From: Filimonas lacunae
GTDB taxonomy: Bacteria; Bacteroidota; Bacteroidia; Chitinophagales; Chitinophagaceae
Direction: 5' to 3'
NCBI RefSeq assembly: GCF_002355595.1
Contig: NZ_AP017422.1
Location: 1,736,001 to 1,800,000, forward strand
DNA length: 64,000 nucleotides
A program made the position numbers and the translations under genes. The notes beneath the pieces were generated by a model, which saw only the letters and a list, made by a program, of their open reading frames with translations, searched no databases and had not been told where the DNA came from. Positions 18,187 through 27,707 of this stretch are shown here, piece by piece (the first letter of the stretch is position 1; every line of letters begins with the position of its first letter).

Positions 18187-18627
18187 TTAGAATACTTCGC
18201 CTATAGAGGATTCCAGCCAGCTGCCTTCTTTCACTTCTTCATCCAGCTCCATATAGTCCCAGCCACAGTAGCCTATAAACAGTTTAATGTCTTTTTCACT
18301 GATCAGGTGATGGTTGATCAATCGTACGGCTTCTTTAAAATCACCGCCCAGGTAAATATTGTTTACCACATGCGTGCCTCCGGTAATAAGATCAGGGCGC
18401 TGGTGCAGAAAAAAAAGATGTTCCCTATCTACCGGGCCACCATCATACAATGGAAAGGGAAGGCTCTTTTTAAACTCCTGTAGTTCGTTGAACTTGCGGG
18501 GGAAGGGCTTGTTGATTACAAAGCCCATGGCTCCTTTGGTATCATACTCTGTAAGGCAGATAATGGCCTTTTCAAAAAAACTGTCGTTCAGTAATTCAGT
18601 ACTGTTTAAAAATGTACCTGCATTCAT
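18187..18627 (-). CDS. YqgE/AlgH-family protein, short form
   Basis: Cytosolic protein of the UPF0301 (YqgE/AlgH) family, whose molecular function is not settled. From the chosen Met at 18627 it has 146 residues: AGTFLNSTELLNDSFFEKAIICLTEYDTKGAMGFVINKPF is the family N-terminus, followed by LYDGGPVDREHLFFLHQRPDL and the signature IKLFIGYCGWDYMELDEEVKEGSWL. A longer start at 18651 (adds MLRTNLTI) is possible but not conserved. Family members usually run about 180 residues; this one stops at SSIGEVF and lacks the final segment, and I found no continuation in another frame. It is likely monocistronic, with the hairpin at 18145-18179 just downstream. Confidence 0.85.
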   Translation of the reverse strand: MNAGTFLNSTELLNDSFFEKAIICLTEYDTKGAMGFVINKPFPRKFNELQEFKKSLPFPLYDGGPVDREHLFFLHQRPDLITGGTHVVNNIYLGGDFKEAVRLINHHLISEKDIKLFIGYCGWDYMELDEEVKEGSWLESSIGEVF

Positions 18628-18717
18628 AATAGTAAGATTAGTACGGAGCAATGTATTGCCAGGTCAAATATAAAAGCAATGTTTTACATATAGTGCAACA
18701 GGTAGCGTGCTGTTATC

Positions 18718-19464
18718 ATGAGAAGGGATCGATTTATCCATTTGTGTGAATTGTTTTATATTAGATGTAAACTCCATTCCTTGAAGAATACTAACCGTTT
18801 CATTACCATACTCTTTTTTACAGTATTGTCGGCTTTATCCACTGTTGCTGCGCAGGAAAAAGCAAAAGACAGCGCTATGCATATCCGCAATATAGCCTGG
18901 ACTACACCGGTATCTAAGAATACTACGGTGAATGGTATTGCATTAGGGGCGATGGCTATGCCCATTGGTATGGCAGACTCGCTAAGAATACATGGTTGTT
19001 CGGTTGATTTATCTCCTTTAGGACTGTTTCTTTCCTTTTACGCAGTGCCTGGCACTTTTATGCGATCTGTTCCGGATAGTAGTAAGGGCGGAAAAGATCC
19101 TTTCAGGGGGCCAAAGTACTATGTAGACAGCACGATAGAGGGAGTAGTGATAAATGGTTTGGCTATTAGCGGTGGAGGTATGTTTTTGCAGGCAAAGATG
19201 CGTGGTATACAGCTGAATGGTTGTATATCTATGGCTGGCAGCGTTCAGGGGCTGGAGATTTCGGGATTTGTGAACCTGCATCATAGCTTTTCCGGTGTGA
19301 TGATTGCCGGTATCCGTAACAAGGTTGCCCGGGGCCGTGGATTGCAGATAGCCCTGTTTAATAATTGCAAAGAAGGGCAACTGGTACAGATAGGTTTGAT
19401 TAACCGGATAGGCAAACGTGTATTGCCTTTTTTCAATTGTAGCTTTAAACGAACACGTGCCTGA
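18718..19464 (+). CDS. LA_2272-type surface-repeat protein
   Basis: Exported repeat protein of unknown role. The body is built of short glycine- and asparagine-rich turns that recur roughly every 20 residues: GVVINGLAISGGG, GIQLNGCISMAGSVQGLEISGFVN, GVMIAGIRNKVARGRGLQIALFN, and GQLVQIGLINRIGKRVLPFFN. This is the pattern of the LA_2272-type surface repeats found in Bacteroidota and Leptospira. A hydrophobic segment (RFITILFFTVLSALSTVAAQ) looks like a signal peptide. The ATG at 18718 would give it a 21-residue leader, so the TTG at 18781 (LKNTNRF) is an equally good start. It stands alone between two minus-strand genes and its neighbours give no functional hint. Confidence 0.7.
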   Translation: MRRDRFIHLCELFYIRCKLHSLKNTNRFITILFFTVLSALSTVAAQEKAKDSAMHIRNIAWTTPVSKNTTVNGIALGAMAMPIGMADSLRIHGCSVDLSPLGLFLSFYAVPGTFMRSVPDSSKGGKDPFRGPKYYVDSTIEGVVINGLAISGGGMFLQAKMRGIQLNGCISMAGSVQGLEISGFVNLHHSFSGVMIAGIRNKVARGRGLQIALFNNCKEGQLVQIGLINRIGKRVLPFFNCSFKRTRA

Positions 19465-19487
19465 GTGGGCACTATTATAAACTGCCA

Positions 19488-19844
19488 TTAGTTCTTGGGT
19501 TGCACTTCTTTATCCTCCGGCTTTTGCTGTTCGTTTATTTCTTTGAACAGAAAATAGTTTAACCCTGTTCTTATAATGGCAATAGCCCCCAGTTTTCCAA
19601 TCTCTTCCCAGTTGGGCGCAATGGCTGTAGACAGTATGTCTGCTCCCAGCTGAAACTCCAAAGCCAATGCCAGGTAACGTGCAAACAAAAGACGCACCTG
19701 GTTAAAGTCTGTATGCTTGCGATTAAACCAGGCTTGTATAAATTGATATAGCGACATGCCGGTGCCAACAGCAATAGCCAAAGCGCCCATTATTTCCAAT
19801 GCAAATCGAAGCCAGTGTACCAGGTTATGAATAAACAGATCCAT
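19488..19844 (-). CDS. DUF1622 family membrane protein
   Basis: Small integral membrane protein of 118 residues. Three hydrophobic stretches are visible: ALEIMGALAIAVGTGMSLYQFI, a middle ARYLALALEFQLGADILSTAI and a C-terminal LGAIAIIRTGLNYFLF. The combination of an RYLALALEFQLGADIL motif with a later AIIRTGLNYFL stretch is characteristic of DUF1622. The family has no established function. The C-terminus is charged (NEQQKPEDKEVQPKN) and probably cytosolic. It is monocistronic as far as the sequence shows, convergent with the LA_2272-type gene and divergent from the fasciclin operon. Confidence 0.85.
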   Translation of the reverse strand: MDLFIHNLVHWLRFALEIMGALAIAVGTGMSLYQFIQAWFNRKHTDFNQVRLLFARYLALALEFQLGADILSTAIAPNWEEIGKLGAIAIIRTGLNYFLFKEINEQQKPEDKEVQPKN

Positions 19845-20423
19845 ATAATTGAATGATTGAGTGAATAAGGTGTTGGGTATTACAAAGGATGAGCCGGATA
19901 GTAAGTGGTTGATAATGAGCTGTTTGATCGCTTGGGTGGTAGATGCGTATTGCCGTTATTTCGTAAATTTTGAAAAGTGCTTATATAGTATTGATACTTG
20001 CTGAGGGGGGCGCATAAAAGAAGTGGTGGTGGTTACTGCTTTTGTTTTGATGGAATGTTTTGTTTTACGGTATACTGTTGTTTTTTAATGTGCTGCGTTG
20101 TGTAAATGCTATAGCGCTGAACTTTTATTTCTTCGTAATTAGTGTGTGATTTTTATTACACTACAAAAATAGTAGGAAATAAAGCGCCGATTATTTGGTG
20201 CGAATAATATGTGATTCTATATTTGCCCACGTAATTAGTAGACTAACTAAGCGAGGAGCAGAAAAATAATATCTTCTGAAACCTTTACTAACTGCTGTTT
20301 TTGTCATTCTGACGTTTGTAGGCCATCTGATAAATGTATTAAACCGTTAATTGTTACTGTAGTTTTTGGACTATGGTGTTGTTAATCCGTTTTCGTTTGC
20401 TGATAAAGCCTAAATCGCCTATT
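19845..20423. other. Intergenic region before the FAS1/SusCD operon
   Basis: A 579-bp A+T-rich gap between the divergent DUF1622 gene and the fasciclin operon. It holds promoter module A at 20150-20250. I see no convincing gene, tRNA or repeat in 19845-20149. The stretch 20251-20423 is the presumed 5' leader of the operon and has no obvious riboswitch fold. Confidence 0.6.
20150..20250 (+). promoter_or_regulatory. Promoter module A, upstream of the FAS1/SusCD operon
   Basis: Contains TTTG (-33, 20194-20197), a 20-bp spacer and TATATTTG (-7, 20218-20225), which match the Bacteroidota primary-sigma consensus. Upstream is an inverted repeat CTAC-N7-GTAG (20161-20175). A near-palindrome GCGCC..GGTGC (about 20184-20201) overlaps the -33 box. 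Downstream of the -7 box is CCACGTAATTAGTAG. The same arrangement occurs upstream of the operon starting at 53577. The transcript leader would be about 190-200 nt. Confidence 0.75.
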
Positions 20424-22094
20424 ATGTTAAAAAACAAGCTGCTTAAAAGAAGCCATGTTTTCATGGTGGTGTTTTTTGCACTGGCTATTGCCGGCTGTAA
20501 AAAAACAGATTTTACCATTGCCACAACTTCCGACGCTAATATTGCGGACTACCTCAGGAATGATCCCGCCGATTTCTCTGATTTCTATACTATCATAAGC
20601 AGGGCCGGGGCAGCCGGTTATTTAAATGCCTACGGGGCTTATACGGTGTTTGCCCCCACCAATACTGCTGTAAAAGCCTGGCTGTTAAAAAAGGGGAAAT
20701 CCAGTGTAAACGATATTGATTCCAGCGTGTTGCGCGATGTAGTGCGTTTTCACCTGATTAAGGATACGCTCACTACCAGTGTGTTTACAGACGGCAAGTT
20801 GCCTAATATTAATGTGTACGGCCAGTTTTTAACTACCAGTGTAGGGGTAAGTGACGGAGTGGCCGGCTACATTATTAACCGCCAGGCGAAGTTATTACAG
20901 GGTAATATTGTTACTGGTAATGGCATTATACATGTAATAGACCAGGTGCTGGAACCTGCAACGTTAACATTGGCGCAGCAACTGGAGCAAAACAGCGATT
21001 ACAGCATATTTACACAAGCATTGAAAGAAACCGGCTATTACGATACACTCAACACCAGCAATATTATAGATACCACCCGGCAGTGGCTTACCGTAATTGC
21101 ACAAACAGATGCGGTGTTTAAAGCGATTGGTATTGCGGATTATGCGGCGTTAAAAGCGCAGTATTCCAATACGGGTAACCCACGCGATCATGCAGACAGC
21201 CTTCATTTATATATTGCTTATCATATATTAACTGGTATTAAATTTCTGGCAGATATTATCAGCGCACCTTCACATACCACATTGGCACCGCTGGAAGTGG
21301 TGACTGCCAAGCTGGATAACCAGACTGTGCTATTGAATGAAGATGTGTTTAACGGAGTAACAGAGCCAGGGATTGCACTTGACAGAACCAATAGCGACTA
21401 TATAGCTACGAATGGTGCCCTGCATGCCGCTACAGGCAACCTGCAGATAAAGGTGCGTAAGCCTGCAGCGGTGTATTGGGATGTTGCTGACCAGCCGGAG
21501 ATAAGACAGCTGGTATCGGTGTTTCGTAAACCAGGGCAGGTAGCTGAGTTTTCTGACCCTGCCCAGTTTAGTGGTATCAAGTGGCAGGGAGGTACTATCA
21601 AGTATAACGTAACTGCTACTACCAGCACAGATTATTATTGTTATTACGATTTTCTTACCTGGTACATGCGTACTGCTGTTACGCAATGGGTGGAATTTAC
21701 CACACCTTTCCTGGTGAAAGGAAAATATAAAGTCTGGATCTGCTTCAGGAGAGCCCGGGCGCAAACGATACAGGTGTTGGTGGATGACCAGCCGCTTTCC
21801 AAACTGGTGGATGTAAGTGTGTATTACCCTACTACATTGGATGATGACAATGCGGAGGCCACCGGGGTAAAACGTTTTGTGGTAACGCCTTCTACCAATG
21901 CCAATCATATAGGTAAGCTGGTAGGTGTGGTGGATATTGCTACCAGCGACAGGCATAAGCTGAAGTTTGTGGCGCTTACGAATGAAAGCGGATCGGCCAA
22001 TACATTTAACCTGGACATGGTGCATTTTATTCCTGCAGACCAGGAACAGAAATGGCCCCGTTTTCAACGGGACGGCACCGCCACCTATCAATAA
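20424..22094 (+). CDS. FAS1 (fasciclin) domain lipoprotein with C-terminal beta-sandwich
   Basis: Predicted surface lipoprotein of 556 residues from ATG 20424 (an in-frame ATG at 20373 only adds a leader). The lipobox is ALAIAGCKKT (Cys25). It has two FAS1 modules: the first (about 40-190) with FSDFYTIISRAGAAGYLNAYGAYTVFAPTNTAVKAWL and ending GNGIIHVIDQVL, the second (about 195-350) with SIFTQALKETGYYDTL and ending NGALHAATGNL. The second lacks the usual TVFAPTN box and reads WLTVIAQTDAVFKAIG. The remaining region (about 360-556) resembles a carbohydrate-binding-type beta-sandwich: GKYKVWICFRRARAQTIQVLVD and a closing FNLDMVHFIPAD. FAS1 modules mediate adhesion or binding in other organisms; the ligand here is unknown. 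It is the first gene of the seven-gene operon. Confidence 0.88.
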   Translation: MLKNKLLKRSHVFMVVFFALAIAGCKKTDFTIATTSDANIADYLRNDPADFSDFYTIISRAGAAGYLNAYGAYTVFAPTNTAVKAWLLKKGKSSVNDIDSSVLRDVVRFHLIKDTLTTSVFTDGKLPNINVYGQFLTTSVGVSDGVAGYIINRQAKLLQGNIVTGNGIIHVIDQVLEPATLTLAQQLEQNSDYSIFTQALKETGYYDTLNTSNIIDTTRQWLTVIAQTDAVFKAIGIADYAALKAQYSNTGNPRDHADSLHLYIAYHILTGIKFLADIISAPSHTTLAPLEVVTAKLDNQTVLLNEDVFNGVTEPGIALDRTNSDYIATNGALHAATGNLQIKVRKPAAVYWDVADQPEIRQLVSVFRKPGQVAEFSDPAQFSGIKWQGGTIKYNVTATTSTDYYCYYDFLTWYMRTAVTQWVEFTTPFLVKGKYKVWICFRRARAQTIQVLVDDQPLSKLVDVSVYYPTTLDDDNAEATGVKRFVVTPSTNANHIGKLVGVVDIATSDRHKLKFVALTNESGSANTFNLDMVHFIPADQEQKWPRFQRDGTATYQ

Positions 22095-22127
22095 TATTTT
22101 ACTACACAGGAATTAATTTATCTGGAC

Positions 22128-24371
22128 ATGAAACTATTTGCACCAGCTGCTGCGCGCATACTGGCAGTGATACTGTTGTTTGCTGCCTGCCGCAAAAAGG
22201 CCTTCGATGAGTATTATGGAAGGCCCGATAATCTGGCCAATCCTATTTACCAGCAATTACAAAGTCGCGGCAATTTTACCTTGTTTTTACAAATGATAGA
22301 CCGGGCAGGGTATAAAAGTGTACTAAGCCAGGCCGGTTACTGGACTTTGTTTGCCCCTAATGACGATGCGGTGAATGCGTTTTTAAAAGAGCAGCATGTA
22401 TCTGAAGTAAGCAAGCTGGATTCTGCTACTGTTTCCAGCATAGTAGAATATGCATTGGTGTATAACGCTTTTAAGAAAGACAAGCTGGATGACTATCAAT
22501 CCAATGCTGGTTTGCTGGCGGATGTAGCTTTTAAGCGCCGCACAGCCTACTACGATTTTGTGTATACGGATACGGTAAATGGGGTGGCTGCTAAAGTAGT
22601 GGCCAATAACCGTAACAGCACTGCTTCTTCTGTTAACTATGTAAGCGGGGATTATAATAACAAATACCTGCCTTATTTTCTGCCCGGTTATATGAACAGC
22701 AAAAAGCTGGATGCGTATGATTATAACTATTTCTATCCGAATACTACTTACACCGGCTTTAATGTGGCAGGTGCGGCAGTGGTAAACAGTGATATAGTGG
22801 CGGAGAATGGTATGGTGCATGAAGTAAACAAAGTGATACAGCCGCTTTTATCGCTGGACAGGTACCTGGCTTCAAAGCCCCAATACAGTGAATTTAAGAA
22901 AATTCTCGACCGTTTTATGGTGGCTTACTCGCCTAATACGGATGTGACCCATTTATACCAGGTATTAAGCGGTTCTGCTGACCAGGTGTATACCAAATAT
23001 TATAATGCTTCACTTGCTTTTGCACCTAATAACGAGAATTTTTTAAAGTTACAGGATAACGATGGGCAAAGTGATGGTTGGACTTTGTTTGTGCCAACAA
23101 ATGAGGTAGTGAAGAATTATGTACAAAATGTGTTACTGGAATATTACCCGGTAAAATCCATAGATCAACTGCCGCTGGGTGTGATCACTGATTTTTTGAA
23201 TGCGCATATGTGGAATACAACAGTATGGCCTTCTAAATTTAAAGCAACCGTAAACACGCTGAACGAAGAGGCCCGTTTTGATGCGGCTGTTGATATCAGC
23301 GATAAGCAGGTATTAAGTAATGGATTGTTTTATGGTACTACCAAAGTGCAGGAAGCCAATGTGTTTCATTCTGTATATGGGAAAGCTTATCTCCATCCTT
23401 CCTATTCCTTATTGACGAAGGCGCTGAACCTGGAGCTGAAGCTATCAGTAACCAATCCTAACCTGCGTTACCTGTTGTTCCTGGTTTCAGACCAGGCGTT
23501 AAAACAGGCAGGATACGATTGGAATGATGCCAATAGTACATTTCAGTATACACCTGCCGGTGGAACGGTCACTATCGGGGGAGATGCGGTAACACGCTTA
23601 AAGCGCATATTAAGTACGCACATTGTGCCATTGGCCTACAATGAAACGGTGGACTTGTCGGGCGAAGGGATACTGGAAACCTATGATGGAGAATATATAC
23701 GTTATCAAAATAACAGGATTTTTTCGGCAGGCACGCAGGATAATTCCAATGTGCAGGCGCAAACGCTGGCGTTAGACTCAGTTAAAACAGCAAGCAATGG
23801 TGTTGCCTATTATAGCAACGGAGTGTTAACCTTTACCGAGCTGAATATGGGAAAGCATATTGAAAAATATGCTGCCACCAGTGCCGATCCTTATTATGCC
23901 TTTTTCCAGTTTTTAAAGAACAGCAAAATATATAATGCTACTACCGGTGCTATTGAAGGTATTCAGGCCGGTGTGTTTTACACGTTGTTAATTCCTACTA
24001 ATGCGGCTATTCAAAATGCAGTGAACAACGGATGGTTGCCGGGAACAGGTAGTGGCGCTGTGTTAACGCCCACGTATGCACCTGCTGCGGCAGAGGATAT
24101 AGAAAAGGTAACGCGCTTTTTACAATACCATATTCTGGCAAAAGCGTCGATAGTGGCCGATGGAAAGAAAGAGGGTGCGTTTGAAACGTTGCTGAAGAAT
24201 GCTGCTGCCGAAACGGTGTCGTTGAAAATAACCAATACGCCGGGTAGCCTGGGTGTTACCGATGCGGTAAGCGCCGGTGTGAGTGCTTACATCGTTCCGG
24301 CTGCCAGTAATGTATTATCCAGCAGAACGGTGATACATCAGATTGATAATTACTTAAAATACATTTATTAA
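22128..24371 (+). CDS. Lipoprotein with about four tandem FAS1 domains
   Basis: Predicted surface lipoprotein of 747 residues with lipobox AVILLFAACRKK (Cys21). I read four FAS1-like modules in a row. The first is about 38-240 (FTLFLQMIDRAG, WTLFAPNDDAVNAFL, NGMVHEVNKVIQPL). The second is about 245-420 (FKKILDRFM, WTLFVPTNEVVKNYV, VFHSVYGKAYL). The third is about 425-585 and more diverged (YLLFLVSDQALKQAGYDW). The fourth is about 586-747 (YTLLIPTNAAIQNAV, ending TVIHQIDNYLKYIY). The repeat boundaries are approximate. It starts 33 bp after the first FAS1 gene and ends 20 bp before a SusC gene. Its length and tandem modules suggest an extended binding stalk on the cell surface. No enzyme motif is visible. 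Confidence 0.87.
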   Translation: MKLFAPAAARILAVILLFAACRKKAFDEYYGRPDNLANPIYQQLQSRGNFTLFLQMIDRAGYKSVLSQAGYWTLFAPNDDAVNAFLKEQHVSEVSKLDSATVSSIVEYALVYNAFKKDKLDDYQSNAGLLADVAFKRRTAYYDFVYTDTVNGVAAKVVANNRNSTASSVNYVSGDYNNKYLPYFLPGYMNSKKLDAYDYNYFYPNTTYTGFNVAGAAVVNSDIVAENGMVHEVNKVIQPLLSLDRYLASKPQYSEFKKILDRFMVAYSPNTDVTHLYQVLSGSADQVYTKYYNASLAFAPNNENFLKLQDNDGQSDGWTLFVPTNEVVKNYVQNVLLEYYPVKSIDQLPLGVITDFLNAHMWNTTVWPSKFKATVNTLNEEARFDAAVDISDKQVLSNGLFYGTTKVQEANVFHSVYGKAYLHPSYSLLTKALNLELKLSVTNPNLRYLLFLVSDQALKQAGYDWNDANSTFQYTPAGGTVTIGGDAVTRLKRILSTHIVPLAYNETVDLSGEGILETYDGEYIRYQNNRIFSAGTQDNSNVQAQTLALDSVKTASNGVAYYSNGVLTFTELNMGKHIEKYAATSADPYYAFFQFLKNSKIYNATTGAIEGIQAGVFYTLLIPTNAAIQNAVNNGWLPGTGSGAVLTPTYAPAAAEDIEKVTRFLQYHILAKASIVADGKKEGAFETLLKNAAAETVSLKITNTPGSLGVTDAVSAGVSAYIVPAASNVLSSRTVIHQIDNYLKYIY

Positions 24372-24391
24372 CCACCGGTATTCCTATAATT

Positions 24392-27300
24392 ATGAAACAG
24401 ATTTTTACAATAACCGGTTTATGGCTGCTGTTGTTAACAGCGGTAGCTTCTGTTGTCCATGCACAGGCAAAGCAAGACCCTGTGGTAATCCGTGGCACGG
24501 TAACGGATCGTAACCAACGCGCTGTGAGTGGCGTTTCGGTGGTGGAGCTGGATGGAGCCAACAGGGCGATAGCCGGAACGGAAACAGATGCAGATGGTAA
24601 CTACGCATTGAAAACCTCCGGCGCTTCCAATCATAAGATCTCTTTTTCAGGTATTGGTTTTAAAACCTTTATTCAAAGCATTAGTGGCAAAACGAAGATA
24701 AGTGTAACGCTGGAGCCGGGAGATAACCACCTGGATGAGGTGATTATCAGCAGTCAGAAAACCATTAATAATGGTACAGGGTTAAACATCAGCGACCGTA
24801 ATAAAACAACGGCAGTAACTTCTATCAGTGCTAAAGAGCTGGAAGAAATGCAGGCCGCTTCGATAGATCAGGCATTGCAGGGGCGGTTGAGTGGGGTGGA
24901 TATTGCTGCTACTTCCGGTGATCCGGGTAAAGGGATGCAGATTCGCATCAGGGGTACTTCTTCTATCAGTGCCGGTAGTGATCCGCTGGTGGTGGTAGAT
25001 GGTATGCCTTATGAGGTGACCATTCCTGATGGGTTTAATTTTGCCACTTCGGATGATCAGGGTTTTGCGCAATTACTGAACATTGCACCTTCCGACATTA
25101 AGGACATTACCATATTAAAGGATGCGGCCTCTACGGCTGTGTGGGGCTCTCGGGCTGCTAATGGTGTACTTATCATTACTACCAAACGGGGGGCTGTGGG
25201 AAAGCCTGTGATTACGTATACTTTTAAAGGATCGTTAGCGGTGCAGCCTGGTTCGGTGCCGTTACTTAACGGCGATCAGTATTCCACGTTAATTCCGGAA
25301 GAGTACAATAATGGCACGGGCAAGCCTATGCCGCAAACCATTAAAGAGTTTAATTATAATAAGCGTGACCCATACTGGTATTATAACTATAGTAATAATA
25401 CCAACTGGGTAGATGCTATTACGCAAAAGGGGTTGTTGCACGATCATAATATCTCTGTATCGGGTGGTGGTGCCAGGGCTAAGTATTTTGCTTCGCTGGG
25501 GTATTTTAACCAAACCGGTACCACCATCGGCACCAGCCTGCAACGGATTACTACACGTATTAACCTGGATTATACGGTAAGCGACCGTTTACGTTTTCGT
25601 ACGGATATTGCCTATACGCATGTGGATAATAACCAATTGTTCACCGGTTCTAACGATGTGGGCGTGAGGGCCGTGGCCTATACTAAAATGCCCAATATGA
25701 GCATTTATGAATATGACGAGTACGGTAATAAAACACCTAATTACTTTTCGCCGGCGAGTAACGTGCAGGGCTACTTTTACTACGATGCCAATGGTCGTAT
25801 AAAAGGAACGTATAATCCTGTGGCGATGGCCCGCAGTGCTAAAAATGTACAACTGGGCGAAAGGGTAACGCCACATTTTTCGGTGCAGTACAGCATTGTG
25901 CCTGGTGTGTTATTGTTAAACTCGGATGTACAGTTTGATATTAATACCAGTAAGGTAAATACCTTTTTGCCGCAGATTGCTACCGGAAGGCCCGTAACGG
26001 AAACATCGGTGAACAGAGCTTCTGATGCTGATTTTGATGCGTATAATGTGCAAACCAAAAACAGTCTTATCTATTCTCCGCATTTACCGGAGTCGCACAC
26101 TTTACAGGCCCAGCTGATGTTGCAAACGAATGATTACCGTTATATAGACCAGCAGGTGATGACTTCTAACACGGCCTCTTCCAATCTGCAAGACCCCGCT
26201 GTACCCTCCCGTACACAGAATGATGAATTGATTGCCAGTTCTGCCAATACCAGTACCCGCTCGGTAGGTGCTTTACTGAATGCGCAGTATAGTTTTTTAG
26301 ACCGGTATATTATCAATGCAGGCATTCGCGGGGATGGTAATTCCCGTTTTGGCCCTGCCAACCGTTATGGATTGTTTCCTTCTTTATCTGCCAGGTGGCG
26401 TATATCAGGTGAGCCTTTTATGAAGCACTTTACTTTTATCAACGACCTGAGCGTGCGCGCCAGTTACGGACAGAGCGGGAATGCGCCGCGGAAAGATTAT
26501 ACCTTCTATAATACCTACGGCAATTTTGACTGGACTTATATGGGATTGTCGGGTGTGTATTCTCAGAATATTGAGCTCACCAACCTGAAATGGGAAACGG
26601 TAATAGGGCAGAACCTGGGTTTGGATATCAGCCTGTTGAAAAGCCGTATTGTGCTTACCGCTGAGGTATATCGCAACCGTACGAAGAATATGATCTATTC
26701 CGGCTTGCAGGTGGCTACTACTACAGGATATGATGCTATTGATATGAATGCTGGCACTATGGATAACCAGGGCTGGGAAATAAGTTTGAACACTACTGTG
26801 GTGAAGAACAAAGTGTGGCAGGTAGATTTCAACTTCAATCTCGCCCATAACGAAAACGTGATACGGTATATCTCGCCTATGTATCCACGCGAAAGCGCTA
26901 AGTCGGCCGCATCAAATGGCGTATATAAAAGCTACCTGCAGGAGAATAATCCTTTCGGATCGTTTTATGGATACCGTTACAAAGGTGTGTACAAGGATAA
27001 AGAAGCTACTGTGGCAAGTGATGCTTCCAATAAGCCCATTACGGGTTTGAATGGAGAAACGGTGTATACACGTTTTAATTATCCTTCTGTGGATTATGTC
27101 TTTCAACCGGGTGATGCTGCTTATGAAGATGTTAACCACGATGGCAATATCGATTACAGGGATATAGTGTACCTGGGTAATGGTAATCCGCGCTTTACCG
27201 GTGGATTTGGTCCTTCTGTATCGTATAAAAGCAACTGGCGTGTTTCAGCTTTCTTCAGTTTTCGTACCGGTTACGATCTGATCAATGGCACGCGTATGTC

Positions 27301-27688
27301 TACTACCAATATGTATGGTTATGATAACCAGAGTACAGCAGTGCTGCGCCGCTGGCGTAATGAAGGGGATGTTACGGATGTGCCCCGTGCTTTGTATAAC
27401 GCCGGTTATAACTGGTTGGGCAGCAGCCGGTATGTGGAAGATGGATCGTTTTTAAGATGGCGTACACTTACAGTACGGTATAACTGTACTAAAGACCAAC
27501 TGAAAAAGCTGGGTCTGAAAAGCTTTAGTGTATATGTGACAGGAGAAAACCTGTTTACGCTTACCCGCTACACCGGGCAGGATCCGGAGGTGACTACCAA
27601 AATATCAGGGCCATTTTCTACCGTAGTGGACAATTCTATGACGCCGCCTGTAAAGACTTATACTATAGGCATTGCGGCTGGTTTTTAA
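24392..27688 (+). CDS. SusC-type TonB-dependent receptor (first of FAS1 operon)
   Basis: Outer-membrane importer of 1098 residues. The signal peptide ends AVASVVHAQ, followed by a CarboxypepD_reg-like domain (VIRGTVTDRNQRAVSGVSVV, about 30-110). The TonB-box region is DEVIISSQKTINNGTG rather than the common VVVVGYG. The plug has ALQGRLSGVDIAATSGDPGK, IRIRGTSSISAGSDPLVVVDGM and IKDITILKDAASTAVWGSRA, and the barrel closes with TYTIGIAAGF. It is paired with the SusD starting 19 bp downstream. No enzyme gene is nearby, so the substrate cannot be read from context; the flanking FAS1 lipoproteins suggest it belongs to a surface complex that binds an unknown polymer. Confidence 0.95.
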   Translation: MKQIFTITGLWLLLLTAVASVVHAQAKQDPVVIRGTVTDRNQRAVSGVSVVELDGANRAIAGTETDADGNYALKTSGASNHKISFSGIGFKTFIQSISGKTKISVTLEPGDNHLDEVIISSQKTINNGTGLNISDRNKTTAVTSISAKELEEMQAASIDQALQGRLSGVDIAATSGDPGKGMQIRIRGTSSISAGSDPLVVVDGMPYEVTIPDGFNFATSDDQGFAQLLNIAPSDIKDITILKDAASTAVWGSRAANGVLIITTKRGAVGKPVITYTFKGSLAVQPGSVPLLNGDQYSTLIPEEYNNGTGKPMPQTIKEFNYNKRDPYWYYNYSNNTNWVDAITQKGLLHDHNISVSGGGARAKYFASLGYFNQTGTTIGTSLQRITTRINLDYTVSDRLRFRTDIAYTHVDNNQLFTGSNDVGVRAVAYTKMPNMSIYEYDEYGNKTPNYFSPASNVQGYFYYDANGRIKGTYNPVAMARSAKNVQLGERVTPHFSVQYSIVPGVLLLNSDVQFDINTSKVNTFLPQIATGRPVTETSVNRASDADFDAYNVQTKNSLIYSPHLPESHTLQAQLMLQTNDYRYIDQQVMTSNTASSNLQDPAVPSRTQNDELIASSANTSTRSVGALLNAQYSFLDRYIINAGIRGDGNSRFGPANRYGLFPSLSARWRISGEPFMKHFTFINDLSVRASYGQSGNAPRKDYTFYNTYGNFDWTYMGLSGVYSQNIELTNLKWETVIGQNLGLDISLLKSRIVLTAEVYRNRTKNMIYSGLQVATTTGYDAIDMNAGTMDNQGWEISLNTTVVKNKVWQVDFNFNLAHNENVIRYISPMYPRESAKSAASNGVYKSYLQENNPFGSFYGYRYKGVYKDKEATVASDASNKPITGLNGETVYTRFNYPSVDYVFQPGDAAYEDVNHDGNIDYRDIVYLGNGNPRFTGGFGPSVSYKSNWRVSAFFSFRTGYDLINGTRMSTTNMYGYDNQSTAVLRRWRNEGDVTDVPRALYNAGYNWLGSSRYVEDGSFLRWRTLTVRYNCTKDQLKKLGLKSFSVYVTGENLFTLTRYTGQDPEVTTKISGPFSTVVDNSMTPPVKTYTIGIAAGF

Positions 27689-27707
27689 GGAGGATAAATA
27701 AAACAGT

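Noticed and set aside
18005-18187. 60-codon minus-strand frame between the pectate lyase and YqgE genes
   Set aside because: Overlaps a stem-loop, composition looks random, and no family or operon context supports it.
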